A stretch of 64,000 bases of DNA from Zoogloea oryzae. Its GTDB lineage: Bacteria > Pseudomonadota > Gammaproteobacteria > Burkholderiales > Rhodocyclaceae. Position 1 is the stretch's first letter, and each line of letters starts with the position of its first letter. The notes under the pieces were generated by a model. The model saw nothing but the letters and a program-made list of their open reading frames with translations, was not told the origin of the DNA and did not search any database. Made by a program: the position numbers and the translations under genes. Positions 44,462 through 52,837 of the stretch are shown here, piece by piece. The stretch covers positions 20,586 to 84,585 of the forward strand of contig NZ_BSPX01000008.1 of assembly GCF_030161255.1 (NCBI RefSeq), read 5' to 3'.

Positions 44462-45303
44462 GCACTCCCAAACGCACCCTGCTGCTCTTTTGGGGGGTGG
44501 CCGCGGCGGTAGCCGGTTGTGCCTTCGAAGCGCGCCGAGATGGGAGCACAGGTCACCCCTTGCCGGCCTCACCCCGCGCACCGCGGGAGTTGAGCCTAAA
44601 GCACTACACCGTCAACCTGTTCGGGGAATACCGCGTTGTCCACGCCTACCTGGACGGGGTCAATATCAGCGTGTGTTACTCAGGCGCCGAGCCAAGCGAC
44701 GTCCGGTTCGAGATGGTGACTTACACGAGCGGTAAGGCGAATACCCCAAGCCCCCCAGTACCGGGTTACTTTCTGAACCGGCGAGATCGAGCTAACCCTC
44801 CCCCTTACCCTGGCGTAACCGCAGCATTCCAGATACTCGGCACCAAGCACAGAAACGCCTACTTCGGCTATGACTTCATGACTTTCGGGAAATTCTGCGG
44901 TGACTGGACCGCCGGGGGCGCGGTCACACTAGGTATCCGTGACCGGCGCGCCGAGTCGATAGAACATCTTATTCTGGATAAAGAAACCTGGACCCGCGAC
45001 TACAACGCGAGAAAAATTGCAGAAGGCACGCATTTCAGAGCATTCCTGGAGCCCACCGAGTACGTGGTGCGCAACGGTAACCGCTGGGTACATTTGCGCG
45101 AAAGAAGCCCGACCGTGCCGGGCATGGACGAAAACGACACCTGGCTGCTCCCGGTAGGGGATTCGAACTACTACTTCTACCTCGCGTTCGGCCATATGTA
45201 CGGGGCGCGAATCGACCAGAACGTCGAATACATGAAAGTCCAGAGTCTGGTCGATCGGATCATCGACTCCTTCGTGGTGGAGAAACTGGAAGCCGAAAAA
45301 TAG
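44458..45303 (+). CDS. Lipoprotein, candidate immunity partner of TpsA
   Basis: Lipoprotein of 281 residues with signal peptide and lipobox AVAGC (Cys21). The mature part is not a family I recognise; it has many aromatic residues and ends in an acidic helix (DRIIDSFVVEKLEAEK). Its ATG overlaps the TpsA stop as ATGA, so the two are translated together. Position after a toxin-like C-terminus and envelope location would fit an immunity protein against a lipid-directed effector. Direct evidence is lacking. Composition is lower in GC than the chromosome around it. Confidence 0.75.
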   Translation: MSTPKRTLLLFWGVAAAVAGCAFEARRDGSTGHPLPASPRAPRELSLKHYTVNLFGEYRVVHAYLDGVNISVCYSGAEPSDVRFEMVTYTSGKANTPSPPVPGYFLNRRDRANPPPYPGVTAAFQILGTKHRNAYFGYDFMTFGKFCGDWTAGGAVTLGIRDRRAESIEHLILDKETWTRDYNARKIAEGTHFRAFLEPTEYVVRNGNRWVHLRERSPTVPGMDENDTWLLPVGDSNYYFYLAFGHMYGARIDQNVEYMKVQSLVDRIIDSFVVEKLEAEK

Positions 45304-45429
45304 ATTCTCTCCCGCAATCTCGGCTGGGCCGGCCATTGGAGACCAGAACACGATGAGCCCCCTGAAACGCACGCCCCGGCGATCCACGACAAGAACTTCG
45401 ATCAAATCGAATCTTTGAAATCGCTGCGA

Positions 45430-45469
45430 CCAAATAAAAATGCCGTTCAGCTTACGCTGAACGGCATTT
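45430..45469 (-). terminator. Rho-independent terminator for the acyl-CoA dehydrogenase gene
   Basis: AAATGCCGTTCAGC (45438-45451) and GCTGAACGGCATTT (45456-45469) form a perfect 14-bp stem. On the minus strand the stem is followed by TTATTTGG, so it mainly ends the minus-strand transcript. It also separates that gene from the TpsA locus. Confidence 0.85.
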
Positions 45470-45503
45470 GTCTGGCGATCCAGAACCGACAGTCAGTTCA
45501 GGA

Positions 45504-47300
45504 TCAGAACTGATCTTCCGTCAGATCCAGCGCGCCAGCAGCGCCATTCACCACCGTGTAAGCCAGGCCCGGAGCCTGCGACAGCACGTGGTCGGCGTAG
45601 AAGCGCGCGGTGGTGATCTTGGTCTTGTAGAACGACGCATCACCGCTGCCTTCGGCCAGGCGACGGGCGGAGACCAGCGCGGCACGGGCCATCTGCCAGC
45701 CACCGGCAACGATGCCGAGGAGCTTCAGGAAGGGCACAGAGCCGACGGATGCCGCCTTGATGTCCTTGCCGTAGGTCGCGACGATGTATTCCACCGCTTC
45801 TTCCACCGCCGTCACGCCGGCCGACAGGGACTTGCGGATGGCTGCGAACTCGTCGCCAGACGCTTCCGCCAGTTGGGCCTCGACCTTGCGCATCTCGGCA
45901 ACCAGCGCCTTGGCAGTGAGACCGCCTTCGCGGGCGATCTTGCGGCCGATCAGGTCGTTGGCCTGGATGGCGGTGGTGCCTTCGTAGATCGCGGTAATGC
46001 GGGCGTCACGGTAGTGCTGGGCGGCGCCGGTTTCCTCGATGAAGCCCATACCACCGTGCACCTGCACACCATCGGAGGTGATGAGGTTGGCGTTCTCGGT
46101 GCACCAGCCCTTGACCACCGGGATCATCAGATCAACGAATGCCTGGCTACGGGTACGCACGGCTTCGTCGGCGTGGTAATGAGCCATGTCGGTAGCCGCA
46201 CCGACCACGTAAGCCAGTGCGCGCATGGCTTCGGTGGTGGACTTCATGTTCATCAGCAGACGACGCACGTCGGCGTGATGCAGGATGCTCACCTTCGGGC
46301 CGCCACGAACGCCGGCTTCGGTGCCCTGGACACGGTCCTTGGCGTAGGCCAGCGCCTGCTGATAGGCACGCTCGGAGAGGGCCAGGCCTTCCATGCCGAC
46401 TGCAAAGCGGGCTTCGTTCATCATCACGAACATGTACTCGAGACCGCGGTTGGCTTCGCCGACCAGGGTGCCGATGGCGCCGCCGTTATCGCCGAAAGCC
46501 AGCACGGCTGTCGGGCTGCCGTGGATGCCGAGCTTGTGTTCGATGGACACGCAATGCACATCGTTGCGCTCGCCCGGGGTGCCGTCGGCGTTGAGCAGGA
46601 ACTTGGGCACCACGAACAGCGAGATGCCCTTCACACCTTCCGGCGCATCCGGCAGACGAGCCAACACCAGGTGAATGATGTTGTCCGTCATGTCGTGCTC
46701 GCCGTAGGTGATGAAGATCTTCTGGCCGAAGATCTTGTAGGTGCCATCACCTTGGGGCACGGCGCGGCTGCGCACGGCGGCGAGATCGGAACCGGCCTGG
46801 GGCTCGGTCAGGTTCATGGTGCCGGTCCATTCGCCGCTCACCATCTTGGGCAGGTAGTCGGCCTTCTGGGCATCGGTGCCGCACAGGGAGATCGCTTCGA
46901 TCGCGCCGGTGGTGAGCATCGGGCACAGGGAGAAGGCCATGTTGGCCGACTTCCACATTTCCATCACAGCGGTGGAAACCAGCTTCGGCAGGCCTTGGCC
47001 ACCGAATTCGGGTTCGCAGGCCAGCGCAGTCCAGCCGGCTTCGGCGAACTGCGTGTAGGCATCCTTCCAGCCCGGCACGGTCGTCACGACACCGTTGTCC
47101 CACTTGGCGCCGATGGTGTCACCAGCACGGTTGAGGGGAGCCAGCACGCCGTTGGCGAACTTGCCGGCCTCTTCGAGGATCGCATCCACCACGTCGGGGG
47201 AGGCATCCTCACAGCCAGGCAGGGCGGCGACGGCTTCGAGATCAGCCAGTTCGCGCATCACGAACTGCATGTCACGGATAGGGGCGTTGTAACTGCTCAT
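45504..47300 (-). CDS. Acyl-CoA dehydrogenase, large DmdC-like type
   Basis: FAD-dependent acyl-CoA dehydrogenase of 598 residues, longer than the classic ~390-residue type. It has an extra C-terminal domain (~460-598), as in 3-methylmercaptopropionyl-CoA dehydrogenase-like enzymes. LTEPQAGSDLAAVRSRA, YGEHDMTDNIIHLVLARL, GGMGFIEETGAAQHYRDARI and IYEGTTAIQANDLIGRKI are family motifs. Electrons would pass to the ETF encoded nearby. Substrate chain length is not clear. Confidence 0.94.
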   Translation of the reverse strand: MSSYNAPIRDMQFVMRELADLEAVAALPGCEDASPDVVDAILEEAGKFANGVLAPLNRAGDTIGAKWDNGVVTTVPGWKDAYTQFAEAGWTALACEPEFGGQGLPKLVSTAVMEMWKSANMAFSLCPMLTTGAIEAISLCGTDAQKADYLPKMVSGEWTGTMNLTEPQAGSDLAAVRSRAVPQGDGTYKIFGQKIFITYGEHDMTDNIIHLVLARLPDAPEGVKGISLFVVPKFLLNADGTPGERNDVHCVSIEHKLGIHGSPTAVLAFGDNGGAIGTLVGEANRGLEYMFVMMNEARFAVGMEGLALSERAYQQALAYAKDRVQGTEAGVRGGPKVSILHHADVRRLLMNMKSTTEAMRALAYVVGAATDMAHYHADEAVRTRSQAFVDLMIPVVKGWCTENANLITSDGVQVHGGMGFIEETGAAQHYRDARITAIYEGTTAIQANDLIGRKIAREGGLTAKALVAEMRKVEAQLAEASGDEFAAIRKSLSAGVTAVEEAVEYIVATYGKDIKAASVGSVPFLKLLGIVAGGWQMARAALVSARRLAEGSGDASFYKTKITTARFYADHVLSQAPGLAYTVVNGAAGALDLTEDQF

Positions 47301-47353
47301 CGTATTTTTTCTCCACTCTAGTTGTTTTGGATTTACGACCTGGCAGGGCCGGC

Positions 47354-48016
47354 TTACTGATTCAAATAACTGCGGTCATCAAAACTCGCCACCCATTCCG
47401 GGCGGTAAACCACCAGCAATGTGAGCGCCATACCCGACAGCCAGGCCTCGGCGAAGCCAAGCAGCAAAAAGAAGGGCAGGTACTCGGACAACAGCAGATC
47501 CGCCGGGTAAGCGCCGGCAGCAAAGAGCATCACCGACGCCACGGTACCCTGGACGAGGACCACCGCCGCGGCGCCAATGAAGGCATTGATGAAGATATAG
47601 ACAAAGAAATGCTTGGGCAGCCAGCGCTCCACGAGGCGGAAATAAAACCGCCCCGCCAGCACCGGCACGATGCCCATCACCAGCAGGTTGAGCGGATAGG
47701 CCGCCCATTCGGCGCTGCCATTGATGGTGATCCCCAGCAGGGCGAGCGCCACCACCACCAGGGCCAGCTGTGGCCCGAAGATCAGCGTGCTGGCCATGGC
47801 CCCGAGCAGATGGAGATTGAGCCCGGGCTTGACGCCGGCGTTCATGCTCCACAGCAGGGTAAGAATCACGGCGGCGCCCAGCAGCGCGTTGAGCTGATGC
47901 CCATCGAGCAGCCGCCGCCACGGGGCCGTCCGATAAATCCACGCTCCGACCCCCGCCCCGCAGCAGATGGCACCCACGTGCCATGCTGTCGAGAAGAGGT
48001 CGGGCGCGAAGTTCAT
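47354..48016 (-). CDS. CbiM-like energy-coupling factor transporter permease
   Basis: Integral membrane protein of 220 residues with about six hydrophobic segments, related to the CbiM substrate-capture component: GVKPGLNLHLLGAMASTLIFGPQLALV carries the conserved His region. CbiM proteins take up cobalt or nickel with CbiQ/CbiO, but no such partners are adjacent. It lies between the acyl-CoA dehydrogenase gene and etfA, 24 bp after etfA. Orphan CbiM-like proteins of this form are common in beta-proteobacteria and their substrate is uncertain. Confidence 0.78.
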   Translation of the reverse strand: MNFAPDLFSTAWHVGAICCGAGVGAWIYRTAPWRRLLDGHQLNALLGAAVILTLLWSMNAGVKPGLNLHLLGAMASTLIFGPQLALVVVALALLGITINGSAEWAAYPLNLLVMGIVPVLAGRFYFRLVERWLPKHFFVYIFINAFIGAAAVVLVQGTVASVMLFAAGAYPADLLLSEYLPFFLLLGFAEAWLSGMALTLLVVYRPEWVASFDDRSYLNQ

Positions 48017-48040
48017 TCAAGCGATCCCGACTGGGGCTTG

Positions 48041-48982
48041 TCAGACTGCGGAGACCAGCTGCGGAACCGCGTCGAACAAGTCGGCAACGAGGCCATAGTC
48101 GGCCACCTGGAAGATCGGCGCTTCCGGATCCTTGTTGATCGCCACGATCACCTTGGAATCCTTCATGCCGGCCAGGTGCTGGATGGCGCCGGAGATGCCG
48201 ACCGCCACGTACAGCTGCGGGGCGACGATCTTGCCGGTCTGGCCGACCTGGTAGTCGTTCGGGACGTAGCCCGCATCGACGGCCGCACGGCTGGCACCAA
48301 GGGCGGCACCCAGCTTGTCGGCGAGGGGCTCGAGCACCTTGTGGTAGTTCTCGCTGCTGCCCATGCCGCGGCCGCCGGAGACGATGATCTTGGCAGCGCC
48401 AAGCTCAGGACGGGCAGACTTGGTGAGCTCGCGACCGACCAGCTTGCTGAGGCCGGCATCCGCCACCGCGGCAACCTGTTCGACAGCGCCAGAACCGCCC
48501 TCACCCGCCGCTTCGAAGGCGGTGGTACGCACGGTGATGATCTTGACGGCGTCGGCGGACTTGACCGTGGCCAGCGCGTTGCCGGCGTAGATCGGGCGGA
48601 CGAAGGTGTCGGCGGATTCGATGCCGACGATGTCGGAGATCTGCGCCACATCCAGCAGGGCGGCCACGCGGGGCAGCACGTTCTTGCCGAAGGTGGTCGC
48701 CGGAGCCAGCACGTGGCTGATCGCGCCACCGGCCGCATTGACGACGGCGACGATCTGGGCGGCGAGGTTCTCGGCGGACTGGTCGGCAAAGGCGGCGGAA
48801 TCGGCCACCAGCACCTTGGCGACGCCGGCCACCTTGGCAGCGGCTTCGGCGGCGGCACCGGCGCCGGAACCGGCAACCAGCACGGCCAGATCGCCACCCA
48901 GCTTGGCGGCGGCGGCAATCGTGTTGAGCGTCGCGGCCTTCAGGGACGCGTTATCGTGTTCGGCAACAACCAGAACCGTCAT
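48041..48982 (-). CDS. etfA: Electron transfer flavoprotein subunit alpha
   Basis: FAD-binding ETF subunit of 313 residues. N-terminal VLVVAEHDNASLK and the C-terminal FAD domain with SGGRGMGSSENY, GASRAAVDAGYVPND, QVGQTGKIVAPQLYVAVGISG and INKDPEAPIF are intact. It accepts electrons from acyl-CoA dehydrogenases. The ATG at 48982 overlaps the etfB stop as TGATG; a GTG one codon upstream is less likely. Confidence 0.97.
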   Translation of the reverse strand: MTVLVVAEHDNASLKAATLNTIAAAAKLGGDLAVLVAGSGAGAAAEAAAKVAGVAKVLVADSAAFADQSAENLAAQIVAVVNAAGGAISHVLAPATTFGKNVLPRVAALLDVAQISDIVGIESADTFVRPIYAGNALATVKSADAVKIITVRTTAFEAAGEGGSGAVEQVAAVADAGLSKLVGRELTKSARPELGAAKIIVSGGRGMGSSENYHKVLEPLADKLGAALGASRAAVDAGYVPNDYQVGQTGKIVAPQLYVAVGISGAIQHLAGMKDSKVIVAINKDPEAPIFQVADYGLVADLFDAVPQLVSAV

Positions 48983-49731
48983 CACAGCACCTTCGCTTCG
49001 TTCTTGAGTTTTTCGACCAGCTGAACCACATCAGCCACCATCACGCCAGCGCTGCGCTTGGCCGGCTCGACGACCTTGAGGGTCGTGAGACACGGCGTCA
49101 CATCGACGCCCAGATCGGCCGGCTTGACGGTTTCCAGCGGCTTCTTCTTGGCCTTCATGATGTTCGGCAGCGTCGCGTAACGCGGCTCGTTCAGGCGCAG
49201 GTCGGTGGTCACTACTGCAGGCAGGGCGATTTCGAGGGTCTCGAGACCGCCATCGATTTCACGGGTGACGGTTGCCTTGCCGCTGCTCACCGCCACTTTG
49301 GAAGCGAAGGTGGCCTGGGGCCAGCCCATCAGCGCGGAGAGCATCTGACCGGTCTGGTTGGCGTCGTCGTCGATGGCCTGCTTGCCGCAGATCACCACCT
49401 GGGGTTGTTCCTTGTCGCACAGGGCCTTGAGCAGCTTGGCCACGGCGAGGGGCTGGAGTTCCACGTCGGTTTCGACGAGGATGCCCCGGTCGGCGCCGAT
49501 GGCCATCGCGGTACGCAGGGTTTCCTGGCAGGCGCCCACGCCGCACGACACCGCGACGACTTCGGTCGCGACACCGGCTTCCTTCAGGCGCACGGCTTCT
49601 TCAACAGCGATCTCGTCGAAGGGGTTCATGGACATCTTGACGTTGGCGATATCCACGCCGGAACCGTCGCTCTTCACGCGCACCTTGACGTTGTAGTCGA
49701 CCACGCGTTTAACGGGAACCAGAATCTTCAA
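48982..49731 (-). CDS. etfB: Electron transfer flavoprotein subunit beta
   Basis: AMP-binding ETF subunit of 249 residues. KILVPVKRVVDYNVKVRVK, MNPFDEIAVEEAVRLKE and CGKQAIDDDANQTGQML are the conserved parts. The start is a TTG at 49731: it gives the canonical N-terminus and is preceded by AAGGAG at a spacing of 7 bases. No ATG gives a better start. First gene of etfB-etfA. Confidence 0.96.
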   Translation of the reverse strand: MKILVPVKRVVDYNVKVRVKSDGSGVDIANVKMSMNPFDEIAVEEAVRLKEAGVATEVVAVSCGVGACQETLRTAMAIGADRGILVETDVELQPLAVAKLLKALCDKEQPQVVICGKQAIDDDANQTGQMLSALMGWPQATFASKVAVSSGKATVTREIDGGLETLEIALPAVVTTDLRLNEPRYATLPNIMKAKKKPLETVKPADLGVDVTPCLTTLKVVEPAKRSAGVMVADVVQLVEKLKNEAKVL

Positions 49732-49914
49732 TGCTGCGCTCCTTCCATATGAGACGTTCTCCACCATTTTCGGCATGCCAGCGCGCCGGGAGTTCCATCC
49801 CGCCACGGGCCGACAGCCTCTTTTTTCGCCTTGCCGACACTGCAGCGCATTTGCGCGCACCGTCACGGCGTCAAGCAGGCTAGCTTCTCACAGCAAGCCT
49901 TGCCTTGTCACTTT

Positions 49915-49963
49915 CCGTACGGTAGCGTATGGAGCAATAAGCGTCAATACTACTGCGTATGGA
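49915..49963. promoter_or_regulatory. Operator-like repeats between etfB and the TetR gene
   Basis: CCGTACGG (49915-49922) is a perfect palindrome, and GCGTATGGA occurs twice (49925-49933 and 49955-49963) exactly 30 bases apart, about three helical turns. The second copy covers the TetR start codon. This fits an autoregulatory site shared with the divergent etf genes, but binding is inferred. Confidence 0.45.
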
Positions 49964-50546
49964 TAAGCCTCCCCGCGCCCAACTCGACCGCACCACCTGG
50001 ATTCACGCCGCCCTCGACACCCTTGCCGACGAGGGCGCGGGAAGCATCCGTGTGGAAATCCTGGCCAAACGCCTGCACGTCACCAAGGGCAGTTTCTACT
50101 GGCATTTCAAGGATCGGCAGGATCTCCTCGACGCCGTGCTCGAGACCTGGAAGGAAGGCCGCATCCGCGACATCGTCAAGCAGACGCGCCCGGAACCCGG
50201 CCGCGAGGAAGCCCAGCTCTACCACGTCATCGACGTCTACAGCGCCAGCCGCAACAACAAGGGCATCCTCATCGAGCTAGCGATGCGCGACTGGGCCCGT
50301 CGTGATCCGGCCGCCCAGAAGATCGTCGAGGCAGTGGACACCGCGCGCCTCAACTGCGCCCGGGATCTGTTCATCGCCTGCGGTCTGCCGAAAAACGAGG
50401 CCTCGACCCGCAGCGTGTTGCTGTACGCCTACGTGTTCGGGGTGTCGATGATGAATTGTGGCAACTTCGACGGCAATGTCGAAGAGATGAAGACGGAGAT
50501 CCGCCACATCATCGCACGCAGCCGGACGCCTACCCCGCCGGCCTGA
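49959..50546 (+). CDS. TetR family transcriptional regulator
   Basis: Repressor-type regulator of 195 residues. The N-terminal helix-turn-helix reads IRVEILAKRLHVTKGSFYWHFKDRQDLLDAVLETW. The C-terminal ligand domain is of a type seen near acyl-CoA genes. It is divergent from etfBA with 227 bp between them, so it probably controls fatty-acid or acyl-CoA oxidation. Its 3' end overlaps the converging TatD gene by 17 bp. No clear ribosome site precedes the ATG. Confidence 0.92.
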   Translation: MDKPPRAQLDRTTWIHAALDTLADEGAGSIRVEILAKRLHVTKGSFYWHFKDRQDLLDAVLETWKEGRIRDIVKQTRPEPGREEAQLYHVIDVYSASRNNKGILIELAMRDWARRDPAAQKIVEAVDTARLNCARDLFIACGLPKNEASTRSVLLYAYVFGVSMMNCGNFDGNVEEMKTEIRHIIARSRTPTPPA

Positions 50547-51312
50547 GGGTTGCCAGCCCCGGGATCGCCGCCACCGCATTGACGCCCGTCGCGGCGATCA
50601 ACGCCTCCACCGGCATGTCCCGTAGCGCTGCCAGTTCGTGGGCAAAGCGCGCCAGGTTGCCCGGATCGTTGCGCCCGCCGCCGCACCACACGGGCGGGAT
50701 GTCGGGCGCGTCGGTTTCCAGCACGATGGATTCGAGCGGCAGTGTCGCCGCCAGCTCGCGGATGCGCCTTGACCCGGGGTAAGTCATCGCGCCGCCAAAC
50801 CCCAGCCGAAAGCCCAGCTTGATGAAGGCATCGGCCTGCTGACGGCTGCCGTTGAATGCGTGGGCGATGCCACCCGGCACCGGGATCCGCCTCAGAAACT
50901 TGAGGATCTCGTCCTGGGCGCGGCGGATGTGAAGCACCACCGGCAGATCGACATCCCGGGCGAGCCTGAGCTGCGCCTCGAAATAGCGCATCTGCAGCGG
51001 CAGGTCGCCGTCCGGCACGAACCCGTCGAGCCCAATCTCTCCCACCGCCACCGCCGAGCCTTCGGCGAGCCTTTCGCGCAGGCGATCGAGATCGTCCGGC
51101 CCAGCCTGGCCGACGTACATCGGGTGGATGCCGAAGGCGTGGCGGCAGTCCGGGTTGTCCCGTGACAGGGCCGCCACGGCATCAAAATCCGTCGCGCCGA
51201 CCGCCGGCACCAGGAATCCGCCGACGCCCGCGGCACGGGCTGCCGCCAGGATGCCAGGCCGGTCGGCGTCGAACTCGGCGGCATCCAGATGGCAGTGGGT
51301 GTCGATCAGCAC
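50530..51312 (-). CDS. TatD family metal-dependent hydrolase
   Basis: TIM-barrel metal nuclease/hydrolase of 260 residues. MLIDTHCHLD (HCH at 6-8), GEIGLDGF, LPVVLHIRRAQDE, HAFNGSRQQA and VLETDAPDIPP are the metal-site motifs. It may act in DNA repair or RNA turnover. It lies 16 bp after the enoyl-CoA hydratase gene and is the last gene of that minus-strand run. Confidence 0.94.
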   Translation of the reverse strand: MLIDTHCHLDAAEFDADRPGILAAARAAGVGGFLVPAVGATDFDAVAALSRDNPDCRHAFGIHPMYVGQAGPDDLDRLRERLAEGSAVAVGEIGLDGFVPDGDLPLQMRYFEAQLRLARDVDLPVVLHIRRAQDEILKFLRRIPVPGGIAHAFNGSRQQADAFIKLGFRLGFGGAMTYPGSRRIRELAATLPLESIVLETDAPDIPPVWCGGGRNDPGNLARFAHELAALRDMPVEALIAATGVNAVAAIPGLATLRPAG

Positions 51313-51328
51313 CCGAGGCGGCTCCGGC

Positions 51329-52129
51329 TTACTTGCCGGTCCAGACCGGCTTGCGCTTGGCCATGAAAGCGTCGATGCCTTCGGCAGCGTCCTCGCACAT
51401 CATGTTGCAGGCCATCACTTCAGCGGCCTGCTGGTAGGCGGCGTCGAGGCCCATCTCGAGCTGCGAGTAGAACATCTGCTTGCCCATGGAGATGGCAGCC
51501 GGCGACTTGGCGCAGATCGACGCGGCGAGCTTGGCCACTTCTTCGTCGAGGGATTCGAGCGGCACCACGCGATTGACGAGGCCGCGCTGCTTCGCCTCGG
51601 CGGCGTCGATGAAATCGCCGGTGACGAGCATCTCGAAAGCCTGCTTGCGACCCATGTTGCGCGACAGGCCAACGCTGGGCGTGGCACAGAACAGGCCCAC
51701 GTTGATGCCCGAGACGGCAAAGCGCGCCACGTCCGACGCCACCGCGAGATCGCACATGGACACCAGCTGACAGCCCGCCGCGGTGGCGATGCCATGGATG
51801 CGGGCGATGACCGGCTGGGGCATGTTCACGATCTGCATCATCACCTTGCCGCACAGGCGGAACAGCGCCTGCTGGAAAGCCTTGGTGTAGTTGCCGCGCA
51901 TCTCTTTCAGATCGTGGCCGGCACAGAAAGCCTTGCCGGCGCCGGCGAGCACCACCACGCGCACGGTTTTATCGGCGGCAACGGCCTCCAGCTCGGCCAG
52001 CAGGGCTTCGAGCATGGGCTGGGACAGTGCGTTGAACTGGCTCGGGCGGTTGAGCGTGATGGTGGCGACGCCGTCGGCGTCCTGGCGGAGCAGCATGGGT
52101 TCGGTGTTGGGCTGGACGACTGCGTTCAT
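51329..52129 (-). CDS. Enoyl-CoA hydratase/isomerase family protein
   Basis: Crotonase-fold enzyme of 266 residues. The oxyanion-hole segment GAGKAFCAGHDLKEM and HGIATAAGCQLVSMCDLAVAS are present. A strong GAGGAG ribosome site 5-10 bases before the ATG at 52129 sets the start; the longer open frame upstream is not used. The usual catalytic Glu positions need alignment to confirm hydratase rather than another crotonase activity. Probable partner of the acyl-CoA oxidation genes upstream. Confidence 0.92.
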   Translation of the reverse strand: MNAVVQPNTEPMLLRQDADGVATITLNRPSQFNALSQPMLEALLAELEAVAADKTVRVVVLAGAGKAFCAGHDLKEMRGNYTKAFQQALFRLCGKVMMQIVNMPQPVIARIHGIATAAGCQLVSMCDLAVASDVARFAVSGINVGLFCATPSVGLSRNMGRKQAFEMLVTGDFIDAAEAKQRGLVNRVVPLESLDEEVAKLAASICAKSPAAISMGKQMFYSQLEMGLDAAYQQAAEVMACNMMCEDAAEGIDAFMAKRKPVWTGK

Positions 52130-52184
52130 GAGTTCTCCTCCTGGTTTTGAAATCGCCGGCACGTGTCGGCCGGTCGTGGCTGCG

Positions 52185-52811
52185 TCACGCGCCGCAGCGG
52201 GCGCGCACACGGTGGGCTGGATCGGCGTCGAGGGATTCGAGCCAATCCAGCAGTTCAAGGTTAACCCGGGCAACGCCGTCGCGCAGGGCGAGGACGCCGC
52301 CAACGGCGTTGGCCGAAGGTGCCGGCACGCTGGCGCTGAAGCTGCGCATGGCAATCGACTGGTCGCTGCGAGGTGCAAGCAGCGCGGCGCGCAGTTCGAT
52401 CACGCCACGGCTCACACCTTCCGATTCGAAGACCTGGGCGAACTCGTCCAGATCGACCCGCAGCCTGCAGCCTATCGCGCCCGCGGGCGGCAGGTCACCT
52501 TTCATGCTGCGTTTGAGGGCGAGCTCAAGCAACTGCCCCGGATGGGCGGCCCAGCGGTTCTCAACGAACACCTGGCGACGCGTCGGCTGGGCATACAGCA
52601 GCCGGTAATGCATCGCGGTGGACGCCAGCCACGGTGCCGGCACAACCTCGGTGCTGCGGATAGGAAAAGCCAGCACCCGCGGCGGCGGGCCGTCGAGGGG
52701 GCCAAAATCGTGCACCGCGTAACCCGGGGCCGCCTTGGGCACACTGTTGCAGGCGGCAAGCAGCAATGCGGCGACGGCGAGGGACAGGCGGATGAGAGGC
52801 AGGAGCTGCAT
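52185..52811 (-). CDS. ABC-type transport auxiliary lipoprotein
   Basis: Outer-membrane-directed lipoprotein of 208 residues of the PqiC/ABC_trans_aux type. The lipobox is LLAAC (Cys21 from the ATG at 52811). VLAFPIRSTEVVPAPWLASTAMHYRL and ENRWAAHPGQLLELAL are family motifs. A TTG at 52841, overlapping the MCE stop as TTGA, would add ten residues and is possible. It completes the MCE transporter operon. Confidence 0.85.
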   Translation of the reverse strand: MQLLPLIRLSLAVAALLLAACNSVPKAAPGYAVHDFGPLDGPPPRVLAFPIRSTEVVPAPWLASTAMHYRLLYAQPTRRQVFVENRWAAHPGQLLELALKRSMKGDLPPAGAIGCRLRVDLDEFAQVFESEGVSRGVIELRAALLAPRSDQSIAMRSFSASVPAPSANAVGGVLALRDGVARVNLELLDWLESLDADPAHRVRARCGA

Positions 52812-52837
52812 GGGCCGGTTCCGGTTGAAGAGGCGAC

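Noticed and set aside
45468..47321. Long plus-strand open frame opposite the acyl-CoA dehydrogenase
   Set aside because: The minus strand encodes an intact dehydrogenase; the plus frame has no recognisable domain.
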